In this document: one piece after another, positions 1 through 5,036 of the stretch
How the letters are laid out: each line of letters starts with the position of its first letter
How positions within the stretch are numbered: position 1 is the first letter of the stretch
From: Spirochaetaceae bacterium
GTDB taxonomy: Bacteria; Spirochaetota; Spirochaetia; Treponematales; Breznakiellaceae
Reading direction: 5' to 3'
Assembly: GCA_031269165.1 (NCBI GenBank)
Contig: JAISZQ010000352.1
Location: 1 to 5,205, forward strand
DNA length: 5,205 nucleotides
The notes under the pieces: model-generated
Database searches by the model: none
What the model was told of the DNA's origin: nothing
Seen by the model: only the letters and a program-made list of their open reading frames with translations
Made by a program: the position numbers and the translations under genes

Positions 1-11
1 GGAAGGCGCCA

Positions 12-138
12 CTGTCAACAACTTAAGCAAAAAGAAAAGAAAGGTCCGCGAATGGCGCGAATAAATACGAATAATACATACCCATCAGCGCGTATTCGCA
101 ACGCCATGTCCGGCGCACATTCGCGTACATTCGCGGAC
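12..138. repeat. Inverted-repeat element, copy 1 (left end intact, right end degenerate)
   Basis: The left end is the 16-mer CTGTCAACAACTTAAG (12-27), followed by an A/G-rich tract. The first 39 nt (12-50) are identical to 1620-1658 in copy 2. The core then differs from copy 2: an imperfect inverted repeat pairs 44-62 with 119-138, and its outer 11 bp, GTCCGCGAATG (44-54) and CATTCGCGGAC (128-138), pair perfectly. Motifs of the type CGCGAAT/ATTCGCG recur inside. No intact 16-bp right end is present. Past 138 the sequence has degenerate motifs (ATCTGCGTAATCCGT, ATCCGTGG), and ATTCTTGACA at 199-208 could be a right end that lost about 8 bp, which is conjecture. No protein gene is visible in 1-343. 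Confidence 0.8.
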
Positions 139-202
139 AAAAAAACGAAAAATCTGCGTAATCCGTTAGGGAAAACCATGTCATCCGTGGTTCCGGTGAT
201 TC

Positions 203-231
203 TTGACAAAAGGGCGCCGAGACACTAGAGT
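203..231 (+). promoter_or_regulatory. Sigma70-like promoter upstream of the FemAB gene
   Basis: A perfect -35 hexamer TTGACA (203-208) is followed by a 17-nt spacer and TAGAGT (226-231), which matches the -10 consensus at 4 of 6 positions including the critical T1, A2 and T6. Transcription would begin near 238 and leave a leader of about 120 nt before the start codon at 359. The leader contains a 7-bp inverted repeat, AAACCGC (244-250) and GCGGTTT (271-277), and otherwise nothing recognisable. No better-placed promoter was found closer to the gene. Confidence 0.45.
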
Positions 232-345
232 GAGGCTGTTCTCAAACCGCACGTTTTGGGACAGATTCAAGCGGTTTTGGTTGGAAATTAATGTATCGTG
301 AGCCTGATGGCAGCACCATATCTGGGAATGACCGTTCGTTTTCGT

Positions 346-350
346 GGGGA
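346..350 (+). promoter_or_regulatory. Ribosome binding site deciding the FemAB start
   Basis: GGGGA lies 8 nt upstream of the ATG at 359, which is normal Shine-Dalgarno spacing. The in-frame GTG at 344 overlaps this site and has no purine-rich site of its own at a suitable distance, so the ATG at 359 is preferred. Confidence 0.6.
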
Positions 351-358
351 ATAACGCC

Positions 359-1384
359 ATGATCCCGCACTGCGCCGCTTTGTCTCCACTGCGGGTGGCG
401 GCCGCGCCGTTATCCGTTTGTGAAGCGGCCCCAACGTTTCTCCAATCGCCGTTTTGGGGCACGTTCAAAGAGCAATTCGGTTGGAAAGCCCATGCGTTTA
501 CCGTTACATTTGACGGCGAGGGGCAAAAACCGCTTCTCGTGCTGGCACGGCGTGTGGCGCGTGTGGTGACGCTCGCCTATATCCCGTGGGGGCCGGAACT
601 GCCGGACGGGGAAATCCCGCAGGATACGGCACTGGCGGACATCGCCGTCGGTATCCGTCCGCACGTACCCGGAGCCGCCTTCGCGCGTTTCGACCTCCCG
701 TGGCGCATGACGGGGACAGGCCCCGTGCCGAGCACCCCGTTCAAAAAGGCCGCCGTTACCGTGCAGGCCCCGGACACCGTTCACGTCGACCTTTGCCCGG
801 ACGAAGACGCCATCCTTGCCCAAATGAAACCCAAGTGGCGTTACAACATCCGGCTCGGCGGCAGAAAGGTGACGGTTGTCCGTTGCGGCGCGGAACGCCT
901 TGCGGACTTTTACGCCTTGCTGGAAGAAACCGCCCGCCGCGACCATATCCGCATTCACAACCCCGCCTACTACCGGACGCTCTTTGACGTAGCCGCGCCG
1001 CCCGTTGCCGTCTCGCTCTACCTCGCCGAATATGAGGGCGCGCCCGTCGCCGGTATCGTTACCCTTTTTCGGGGCAAGGAAGCCGTCTATCTTTACGGCG
1101 CGTCTTCAAACGAACACCGCAACCTGATGGCCCCCTACGCGCTCCAATGGCGGGCGATGCGGGACGCGAAAACTGCGGGCTGCGCTTATTACGACCTCTT
1201 CGGGATACCGCCCAACGCCGACCCGTCGCACCCGATGGCGGGCCTCTATCTTTTCAAAACCGGCTTCGGCGGTAGCATTATCCACCGTCCCGGCTGTTAT
1301 GACTATGCGTACAACCCGCTGTTGACGGCGGCCTTCCGCGCGGCGGAAAAAGCGCGCAAACGGATGAGCGGGCAGGCAAGATAA
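359..1384 (+). CDS. FemAB-family peptidoglycan bridge aminoacyltransferase (FemX-like)
   Basis: The product (341 aa from ATG 359; 346 aa from GTG 344) belongs to the FemA/FemB/FemX family. These cytoplasmic enzymes use aminoacyl-tRNA to add amino acids to the stem peptide of lipid-linked peptidoglycan precursor. Family landmarks are visible in order: FLQSPFWGTFK with a following FGW near the N-terminus (residues 27-37), MKPKWRYNIR (156-165, the usual basic K-x-R-x-N-I-R segment), GASSNEHRNLMAPY (247-260), YDLFGIP (278-284) and LYLFKTGFGG (about 295-304). These belong to the paired GNAT-like folds of the family. The length is below the ~420 aa of staphylococcal FemA, and I see no helical coiled-coil arm insertion, as in FemX-type or Gram-negative homologues. 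There is no signal peptide, as expected. The amino acid added cannot be told from sequence. The next gene also acts on peptidoglycan but is separated by 428 nt containing a repeat element, so joint transcription is uncertain. Confidence 0.9.
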   Translation: MIPHCAALSPLRVAAAPLSVCEAAPTFLQSPFWGTFKEQFGWKAHAFTVTFDGEGQKPLLVLARRVARVVTLAYIPWGPELPDGEIPQDTALADIAVGIRPHVPGAAFARFDLPWRMTGTGPVPSTPFKKAAVTVQAPDTVHVDLCPDEDAILAQMKPKWRYNIRLGGRKVTVVRCGAERLADFYALLEETARRDHIRIHNPAYYRTLFDVAAPPVAVSLYLAEYEGAPVAGIVTLFRGKEAVYLYGASSNEHRNLMAPYALQWRAMRDAKTAGCAYYDLFGIPPNADPSHPMAGLYLFKTGFGGSIIHRPGCYDYAYNPLLTAAFRAAEKARKRMSGQAR

Positions 1385-1619
1385 ACACGCGGAAGTTTTT
1401 CATGACCGCGACCCACACGAACCAACGCGAATGGAATAGCGTGCTTCTCCCTAAAAATAGGCGGTCTCCTTGGAACAGCGCGGCAACTTCCCCCGTCAGG
1501 CGTGGGTTTCCTGTTTTCGGCCTCCCCGTGGAATCCCGCCGCCTCTCCCCCGCTTTCTGCGGGGCTTCGCAATCTGCGAACAACCATTCTTATCTGCGCG
1601 CGAACGAGAAGACTTCCCC
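1385..1619. other. Intergenic spacer, no convincing gene
   Basis: This 235-nt stretch has open frames on both strands, but none has a good ribosome site or a recognisable protein. One hairpin is visible, CCCCGC (1548-1553), loop TTTCT, GCGGGG (1559-1564), but no T-run follows it on either strand, so a canonical intrinsic terminator for the FemAB gene is not supported. At 1411-1436 the phrases CACACGAACC and AACGCGAATGG resemble the CGCGAAT motifs of copy 1 and may be decayed repeat sequence. Confidence 0.5.
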
Positions 1620-1758
1620 CTGTCAACAACTTAAGCAAAAAGAAAAGAAAGGTCCGCGGATTGCGCCAAATGGCGGCGCGGATTAACACGGATCGAGCGG
1701 GGTATAATCCGTGAAAATCCGCGTCAATCTGCGGACAAAATTCTTAAGTTGTTGACAG
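1620..1758. repeat. Complete 139-bp inverted-repeat element, copy 2
   Basis: The element is bounded by perfect 16-bp terminal inverted repeats, CTGTCAACAACTTAAG (1620-1635) and its reverse complement (1743-1758). Internal arms continue the symmetry: 1652-1663 pairs with 1725-1736 (11 of 12), a small hairpin CGCCA-aa-TGGCG lies at 1664-1675, and 1677-1693 pairs with 1707-1723 (15 of 17), leaving an apex of about 13 nt. Transcribed RNA or single-stranded DNA could form one long hairpin. The left arm alone has an A/G-rich tract (1636-1651), so the two ends can be told apart. There is no coding capacity, and no target-site duplication is evident (left flank CTTCCCC, right flank ATGAACG). It is MITE-like in form, but no transposase for it is in the window. 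Confidence 0.85.
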
Positions 1759-1774
1759 ATGAACGGTCATCTGT
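1755..1774 (+). promoter_or_regulatory. Perfect hairpin or operator-like dyad upstream of the carboxypeptidase gene
   Basis: ACAGATGA (1755-1762) and TCATCTGT (1767-1774) form an 8-bp perfect dyad around the 4-nt loop ACGG. It overlaps the last 4 bases of the repeat element at 1620-1758 and starts 58 nt before the carboxypeptidase ATG. No T-tract follows, so a terminator is unlikely. It could be a protein-binding site or simply a hairpin created at the element boundary. Confidence 0.3.
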
Positions 1775-1776
1775 AG

Positions 1777-1806
1777 TTTACCTCTTCCCGCTTAATAGGG
1801 TATGAT
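1777..1806 (+). promoter_or_regulatory. Possible promoter of the carboxypeptidase gene
   Basis: TTTACC (1777-1782, 4 of 6 to TTGACA), an 18-nt spacer and TATGAT (1801-1806, 5 of 6 to TATAAT) form a plausible sigma70-like promoter. Its start point would fall at about 1813, which is the ATG itself, implying a leaderless or nearly leaderless message. An alternative is the perfect TTGACA in the element's right end (1752-1757) with the weak TAGTTT (1774-1779) 16 nt downstream. Confidence 0.3.
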
Positions 1807-1812
1807 GTCCCT

Positions 1813-2694
1813 ATGCGTGGATATGACTGGCTTGTATGCGGGTTCCTTCTGGGAACGTTGTTCTTGGGCGCGTGCCGTAAAACGGAGGCGCAATCCCGTT
1901 CGGACGCGGCTTCCGGCATGGCTTCCGAAAACGTGAATGAGGTGGATAGCGTGAATCAAAGCAAAAGCGGGGCGGGGAACGGCGGAAACGTGCCGAGCCT
2001 ATCGCGTGCCCGCATCGCGCGCGCGCTGAAAGAGGCGGGCACTCCGGCGCACTTAAGCGCGAACATTCTTGAAGCGGCGGAGAACGGCTCGTTTGCAGAC
2101 GATCTGGCGGCGGCGACTGCCGGAGACCCGTTCTTATACCTGCTGGTCGACAAGACCCACCCGCTGCCGCCGGGCTACGAGCCGGGCGACCTTGTCCCGT
2201 TGCAAAACGGCGCGTACCGCATAAACCGCAACGACCTGTCGCTCCGGCACGAGGCGGAGGCGAGCCTTGCCCAGATGGCGGAAGCGGCGCGGGCGGAGGG
2301 CGTTACGCTCGTGGCCTCGTCGAGTTACCGGTCGGAAGCGTACCAGAAAGAAGTCTACGAGCGGAACGTCCGCCAATCGGGACAGGAAACCGCCGACCGT
2401 GAAAGCGCCCGCCCCGGACGAAGCCAGCACCAGACCGGCCTCGTGATCGACTTCGGTTCCATCACCGACGCATTTGCAGAAACCGCCGCCGGAAAATGGC
2501 TTTCGCAAAACGCCTCGCGGTTCGGCTGGAGCCTTTCCTTCCCCGACGGCTACGAACAGGTCACCGGCTATCGTTGGGAGAGTTGGCACTACCGCTATGT
2601 CGGCAAGACCCTCGCCGCCTTCATCGACGCCTACTTCGGCGGCATCCAGCAGTACGCGCTTGAGTTTCTCCACGCCTACACCGAGGGTTCGTAA
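1813..2694 (+). CDS. VanY-like D-alanyl-D-alanine carboxypeptidase lipoprotein (peptidase family M15B)
   Basis: This 293-aa protein is predicted to remove the terminal D-alanine of peptidoglycan stem peptides as a zinc enzyme outside the cytoplasmic membrane. A short signal peptide ends in the lipobox LGAC, so Cys21 would be lipidated. A Ser/Gly/Asn-rich linker follows (about residues 27-62), then a short helical region, and the catalytic domain occupies roughly 110-275. The M15 signature is clear: SSYRS (a substrate-contacting Arg in the family), SQHQTGLVID with His206 and Asp213 as zinc ligands, and WESWHYRYVG with catalytic Glu256 and zinc-ligand His259. All key residues are present, so it should be active. 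The start is set by the signal peptide. There is no good Shine-Dalgarno site: AGGG at 1797-1800 is 12 nt away. The next gene starts 27 nt after the stop. vanY or dacB-type names are used for this family; resistance is not implied. Confidence 0.9.
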   Translation: MRGYDWLVCGFLLGTLFLGACRKTEAQSRSDAASGMASENVNEVDSVNQSKSGAGNGGNVPSLSRARIARALKEAGTPAHLSANILEAAENGSFADDLAAATAGDPFLYLLVDKTHPLPPGYEPGDLVPLQNGAYRINRNDLSLRHEAEASLAQMAEAARAEGVTLVASSSYRSEAYQKEVYERNVRQSGQETADRESARPGRSQHQTGLVIDFGSITDAFAETAAGKWLSQNASRFGWSLSFPDGYEQVTGYRWESWHYRYVGKTLAAFIDAYFGGIQQYALEFLHAYTEGS

Positions 2695-2711
2695 CAGTAA
2701 GCCATTGCGGG

Positions 2712-2717
2712 TGAGGA
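2712..2717 (+). promoter_or_regulatory. Ribosome binding site for the ATG at 2722
   Basis: The purine-rich TGAGGA ends 4 nt before the ATG at 2722 and includes the Shine-Dalgarno core GAGGA (2713-2717). This is the best translation signal anywhere upstream of the unknown membrane protein. No comparable site precedes the later in-frame candidates (ATG 2890, TTG 3019, TTG 3031). Confidence 0.55.
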
Positions 2718-2721
2718 AGCC

Positions 2722-4359
2722 ATGAAGTCCTTTAAGACAGAAAAAAGGGGGGAAGCCGCAGCACCATGTGGTGCCGACCCCTCACTACAGAATTGCTCCG
2801 GGCATAAAGCCCTCCGCAATTCTTTCACTACCCCCTCTCCAAAGGACGCCGTCCCGGGCTCCGCCCCTCAGACCCCGCCCATCCAGCGAATGGAAAATGT
2901 TCCCTTCGATAGGCTCAGGGAATGGACAACGGGTGCGGCCATTCTCCATTTTCCATTTCCCATTTTCCATTTCCCCGATTTACGAAGAGGGGGAAAGCCC
3001 CCGAATCTCCGCCGATTCTTGGCGGGCATATTGTTTCTCGTGGCGGGAATGGGTGTCTTTCCGCAAACGGTACGGCACAACGAGACCGCCTCGTTCAACG
3101 TGATAAAGGCCGGCCTCGACGAAAGAGCGATCGAATATACGGAACGGAACCTGCTCGCTGAGTACGGCGTTTTTGGAAAATCCCTTTTTACCGGCAACGC
3201 CGCCCCGCAAGAAAATCCCTTTCTCTTTGTGTTTCCCGTCTATGACTGCCCGATGGAACTCGCGTTTTCCCTGATTGATACGGCGGTCGGCGCGCTGCCC
3301 GATGGTGCCGGAAACGACGCGGCGAACGTGGCCCCGAACATTGTCTTTTTGGGAGACGTCTGGTCGGCTTCAAACGCCGCATTCAACGACCTGCTGGAGA
3401 GTCTTGACTACCCGGAAAATGCCCTGCTCATGTATGTGAGCCGCACGGGAGACGGGGCCCTCGCCGTCACCTTTTTTCAGGGCTTGGTGAGGAACCCGTT
3501 CCACCTGACCGGAACCTTCGCCCAATACCTTGAGGCACGGAACGTCCCGTTTTCGTTTCTCGAAAGAACCGTTACCGACAAAACGTTTATCGTTAAAATC
3601 GCTATCGACAAAACCGTTACCGACAAAACCATGGTGATCGCGCCCGACGCTTTTCCCGACACGAGTACGCTGGCCGCCTGTCTTTTGGACTTTGCCGCGA
3701 CAAATCCCCTGCCCGAAACGGATCCCGACACCCATTACATCGCGGCGGAGTTTCACGGACGGAACATGACACTCGACAATCTATCCATTATAAAGATCAT
3801 CCTTGCAGGTTCCGCCGGACTTTTGTTCGTCAGTCTTTTTTTCGCGGTCATTTTTAACAAGAAGAGCGTGTTTGTCATCGCGCTGATCGTTTTTTTTGTT
3901 TTTGCCGCCGCCATTCTCTCCAACAATCCGCTCCGGCCGCACAACAGCGCTCACTCTGCCCTTGCCGGTATCCCGAATGCCGTCCCGCCTGAAACCCCGG
4001 TGAATAACGAGGTCACGGAACCAACGATCGAGGCGAAAAAGACGGTTTTTCTGGACCGCTTCACCTACACCATCAAGGCCGAATACCCAAACGAACCGTA
4101 CCGGATCACGGTGTTCTATGACCACGACACGGAAAAAGGCGGGCTGCCCGGCGAAGTCTACGAAGCCCCGTTCCCCTATGAAGCCGAAGCGGGCCGCATC
4201 ACCTTTACCCTCGGCGAATACCCGCCCAATCCCTTTGAAGCGGCAATCTCCTTCCCCCGCACATTGCCCGGCGTGCTGAACATCACCGCGTTTTTTGGCC
4301 CGGATGATGAGTCCTCCGTCTCCTCTGTCTGGAGGGAGGAGGAACCATCGCCCCGGTAG
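2722..4359 (+). CDS. Membrane-anchored extracytoplasmic protein of unknown function, with repeat-derived N-terminus
   Basis: I do not recognise this 545-aa protein with confidence. Residues 1-10 (MKSFKTEKRG) look like the basic n-region of a signal peptide. Residues ~11-95 are encoded by hairpin and tandem repeats and look like no normal domain. A hydrophobic core follows at ~99-113 (FLAGILFLVAGMGVF). Residues ~117-353 form a soluble domain containing NIVFLGDVWSASNAAFNDLL and a following PENALLMYVS. This is faintly reminiscent of M28/aminopeptidase-like folds, but no metal-ligand set is seen, so it would be a degenerate relative at most. Two transmembrane helices follow (about 356-378 and 383-400) with the short loop NKKS between them, predicted cytoplasmic. 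Residues 401-545 form a Pro-rich linker and a beta-rich domain, again predicted outside. It sits 27 nt after the carboxypeptidase lipoprotein and is probably co-transcribed with it. The true N-terminus is uncertain: either the repeats were inserted in-frame or translation starts further down. Its 3' end converges on pduL. Confidence 0.7.
   Translation: MKSFKTEKRGEAAAPCGADPSLQNCSGHKALRNSFTTPSPKDAVPGSAPQTPPIQRMENVPFDRLREWTTGAAILHFPFPIFHFPDLRRGGKPPNLRRFLAGILFLVAGMGVFPQTVRHNETASFNVIKAGLDERAIEYTERNLLAEYGVFGKSLFTGNAAPQENPFLFVFPVYDCPMELAFSLIDTAVGALPDGAGNDAANVAPNIVFLGDVWSASNAAFNDLLESLDYPENALLMYVSRTGDGALAVTFFQGLVRNPFHLTGTFAQYLEARNVPFSFLERTVTDKTFIVKIAIDKTVTDKTMVIAPDAFPDTSTLAACLLDFAATNPLPETDPDTHYIAAEFHGRNMTLDNLSIIKIILAGSAGLLFVSLFFAVIFNKKSVFVIALIVFFVFAAAILSNNPLRPHNSAHSALAGIPNAVPPETPVNNEVTEPTIEAKKTVFLDRFTYTIKAEYPNEPYRITVFYDHDTEKGGLPGEVYEAPFPYEAEAGRITFTLGEYPPNPFEAAISFPRTLPGVLNITAFFGPDDESSVSSVWREEEPSPR
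2761..2774. repeat. Short inverted repeat in the 5' part of the unknown gene
   Basis: GCACCA (2761-2766) and TGGTGC (2769-2774) are perfect inverted arms around TG. As RNA this would form a 5-bp stem with a 4-nt loop. It is the first of a series of repeats inside the open frame, about 40 nt after the ATG. Confidence 0.5.
2789..2823. repeat. 35-bp nested inverted repeat
   Basis: Outer arms AGAATTGC (2789-2796) and GCAATTCT (2816-2823) are perfectly complementary. Inner arms GGGC (2800-2803) and GCCC (2809-2812) close a 5-nt ATAAA loop. The two stems are separated by an unpaired TCC on each side. Such symmetry is typical of a mobile or amplified intergenic hairpin, yet it lies within the open reading frame. 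Confidence 0.7.
2900..2922. repeat. Hairpin repeat of the CCTTCGAYAGGCTCAGGG type
   Basis: TTCCCT (2900-2905) and AGGGAA (2917-2922) flank TCGATAGGCTC. From memory, this closely resembles a short palindromic repeat (CCTTCGACAGGCTCAGGGA) scattered through genomes of many unrelated bacteria. It lies in-frame within the unknown gene. Confidence 0.6.
2941..2975. repeat. Heptanucleotide tandem repeat, five units of ATTTTCC
   Basis: Five consecutive 7-nt units run without a break: ATTCTCC, ATTTTCC, ATTTCCC, ATTTTCC, ATTTCCC. In the open frame they encode alternating hydrophobic/Pro residues (ILHFPFPIFHFP). The reverse complement of the unit also occurs at 2889-2899 (AATGGAAAATG), so the array can pair with sequence about 50 nt upstream. 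The unit length is not a multiple of three, so gain or loss of one unit would shift the frame of everything downstream if translation starts upstream. Confidence 0.8.
3568..3629 (+). repeat. Short in-frame coding repeat (VTDKT units)
   Basis: The 17-mer ACCGTTACCGACAAAAC occurs at 3568-3584 and again at 3613-3629, exactly 45 nt apart, with a related TATCGACAAAACC between them. The spacing is a multiple of 15 nt, and the protein reads VTDKT, AIDKT, VTDKT at residues about 284-303. Being in-frame, it is a local duplication inside the soluble domain of the unknown protein and does not disrupt it. Confidence 0.65.
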
Positions 4360-4380
4360 ACAACCCCGGATCCGGCCCGC

Positions 4381-4959
4381 TTACTTCTTGCCGATAATCT
4401 CGACCAGATCGCCGTTCGCAAGACCCGCCGCGTTGCCTTCGTCCGTGTCAACGTGCATCTCGCTGGTGTGAACATCGCCCGAACGAATCAGCACGTCCTC
4501 AAAGATCAGCGGCCTGGTACCGAATGTCTTGACCGTTACCCAGTCCTTGTCCTTGACCCCCGCCTCGACCGCCTGAGACGGCGACAGGTGAATGTGGCGC
4601 AACGCGACGATGGCGCCCTTCGTAAGCGTAATTTCGCCGGACGGCCCCACGAGTTTCACGCCGGGACTCCCATCCAGTACGCCCGATTCCCGCACCGGAA
4701 GCTGAAGCCCGATCGTCCGCGCATCGGTTATCGCAAGCTCGACCTGCGACTCCTTGCGCGTCGGCCCCAGAACGCGCATCCCTTTCAGCGTCCCCTTAGG
4801 CCCCACAACATCGACCTGCTCTTCCGCCGCAAACTGCCCCGGCTGTTTCAGCGCCTTCTTCAGCGTCAGTTTATGCCCCGCCCCGAACAGCGCCGCAAGA
4901 TCCGCCTCGCTGAGATGCAAATGCTTGTTGGAAATCCCAATTTCAACCTTATACCCCAT
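4381..4959 (-). CDS. pduL: PduL-type phosphate propanoyl/acetyltransferase (phosphotransacylase)
   Basis: The 192-aa product interconverts acyl-CoA plus phosphate and acyl-phosphate plus CoA, supplying acyl-phosphate for substrate-level ATP formation by an acyl kinase. The paired PduL beta-barrel domains are intact. Conserved motifs are SNKHLHLS (His13, His15), GPTRKESQVEL (Arg68, Glu74), ALRHIHLS (His122, His124) and EMHVDTDEGNAAG (His169). These positions sit at a constant offset of 35 from the zinc ligands and phosphate-contacting Arg I recall for Rhodopseudomonas PduL (His48, His50, Arg103, Glu109, His157, His159, His204), so no core insertion or deletion is likely. The protein begins at the first domain and lacks the N-terminal helix that targets PduL to bacterial microcompartments, and no shell genes are nearby. 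A cytosolic role in acetate (or propionate) production is therefore more likely than propanediol use. The start has a clear ribosome site. The gene converges with the unknown membrane protein gene across 21 nt with no obvious terminator. Confidence 0.93.
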   Translation of the reverse strand: MGYKVEIGISNKHLHLSEADLAALFGAGHKLTLKKALKQPGQFAAEEQVDVVGPKGTLKGMRVLGPTRKESQVELAITDARTIGLQLPVRESGVLDGSPGVKLVGPSGEITLTKGAIVALRHIHLSPSQAVEAGVKDKDWVTVKTFGTRPLIFEDVLIRSGDVHTSEMHVDTDEGNAAGLANGDLVEIIGKK

Positions 4960-4966
4960 TTCAATG

Positions 4967-4973
4967 CTCCCTT
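4967..4973 (-). promoter_or_regulatory. Ribosome binding site of pduL
   Basis: On the minus strand AAGGGAG ends 7 nt before the ATG (4959-4957). This fixes the pduL start. It follows directly on a T-run (4974-4982 on the minus strand). Confidence 0.75.
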
Positions 4974-4989
4974 AAAAAAAATTGTCGCT

Positions 4990-5018
4990 AGTATACCGTG
5001 ATTACGGCACAAAGTCCA
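4990..5018 (-). promoter_or_regulatory. Sigma70-like promoter of pduL
   Basis: Read on the minus strand, TGGACT (5018-5013, 4 of 6 to TTGACA) is followed by a 17-nt spacer and TATACT (4995-4990, 5 of 6 to TATAAT). Transcription would start around 4983 and give a leader of roughly 24 nt holding the AAGGGAG site. A further outward TTGACA in the repeat end at 5043-5038 lies 17 nt before TATGGA (5020-5015), a weaker second possibility. The spacer contains the small dyad CCGTGATTACGG (4996-5007 on the plus strand). Confidence 0.5.
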
Positions 5019-5036
5019 TAGCCCGCTGGTATTCCA

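Noticed and set aside
12..138. Repeat array as a CRISPR
   Set aside because: There are no regularly spaced identical repeats with unique spacers; the copies are dispersed and inverted hairpin elements.
328..337. ATGACCGTTC, reverse complement of GAACGGTCAT at 1761-1770, as a shared operator
   Set aside because: A single shared 10-mer is expected several times by chance in a window of this size, and neither the position nor the flanks match.
410..958. 182-codon minus-strand open frame
   Set aside because: It is wholly antisense to the FemAB coding region, whose protein motifs are unmistakable. It is a GC-rich shadow frame.
1548..1564. CCCCGC-TTTCT-GCGGGG hairpin as a terminator for the FemAB gene
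   Set aside because: No T-run follows the stem on either strand, and it lies about 165 nt past the stop codon.
1402..1686. 94-codon plus-strand open frame after the FemAB gene
   Set aside because: Its 3' part runs into the inverted-repeat element, it has no clear ribosome site, and its composition (Arg/Pro/Ser-rich, no domain) resembles translated non-coding GC-rich DNA.
1303..1689. 128-codon minus-strand open frame across the FemAB 3' end and spacer
   Set aside because: It starts inside the repeat element, overlaps the well-supported FemAB gene antisense, and shows no recognisable protein features.
2134..2673. 179-codon minus-strand open frame
   Set aside because: It is antisense to the catalytic domain of the carboxypeptidase and has no independent support.
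4366..4375. CCGGATCCGG palindrome between the convergent genes as a bidirectional terminator
   Set aside because: It is a self-complementary 10-mer with no loop and no flanking T/A runs. It is probably chance in GC-rich DNA.
4453..5001. 182-codon plus-strand open frame
   Set aside because: It is antisense to pduL, whose motifs and start signals are clear; the translation is an Arg/Pro-rich shadow.
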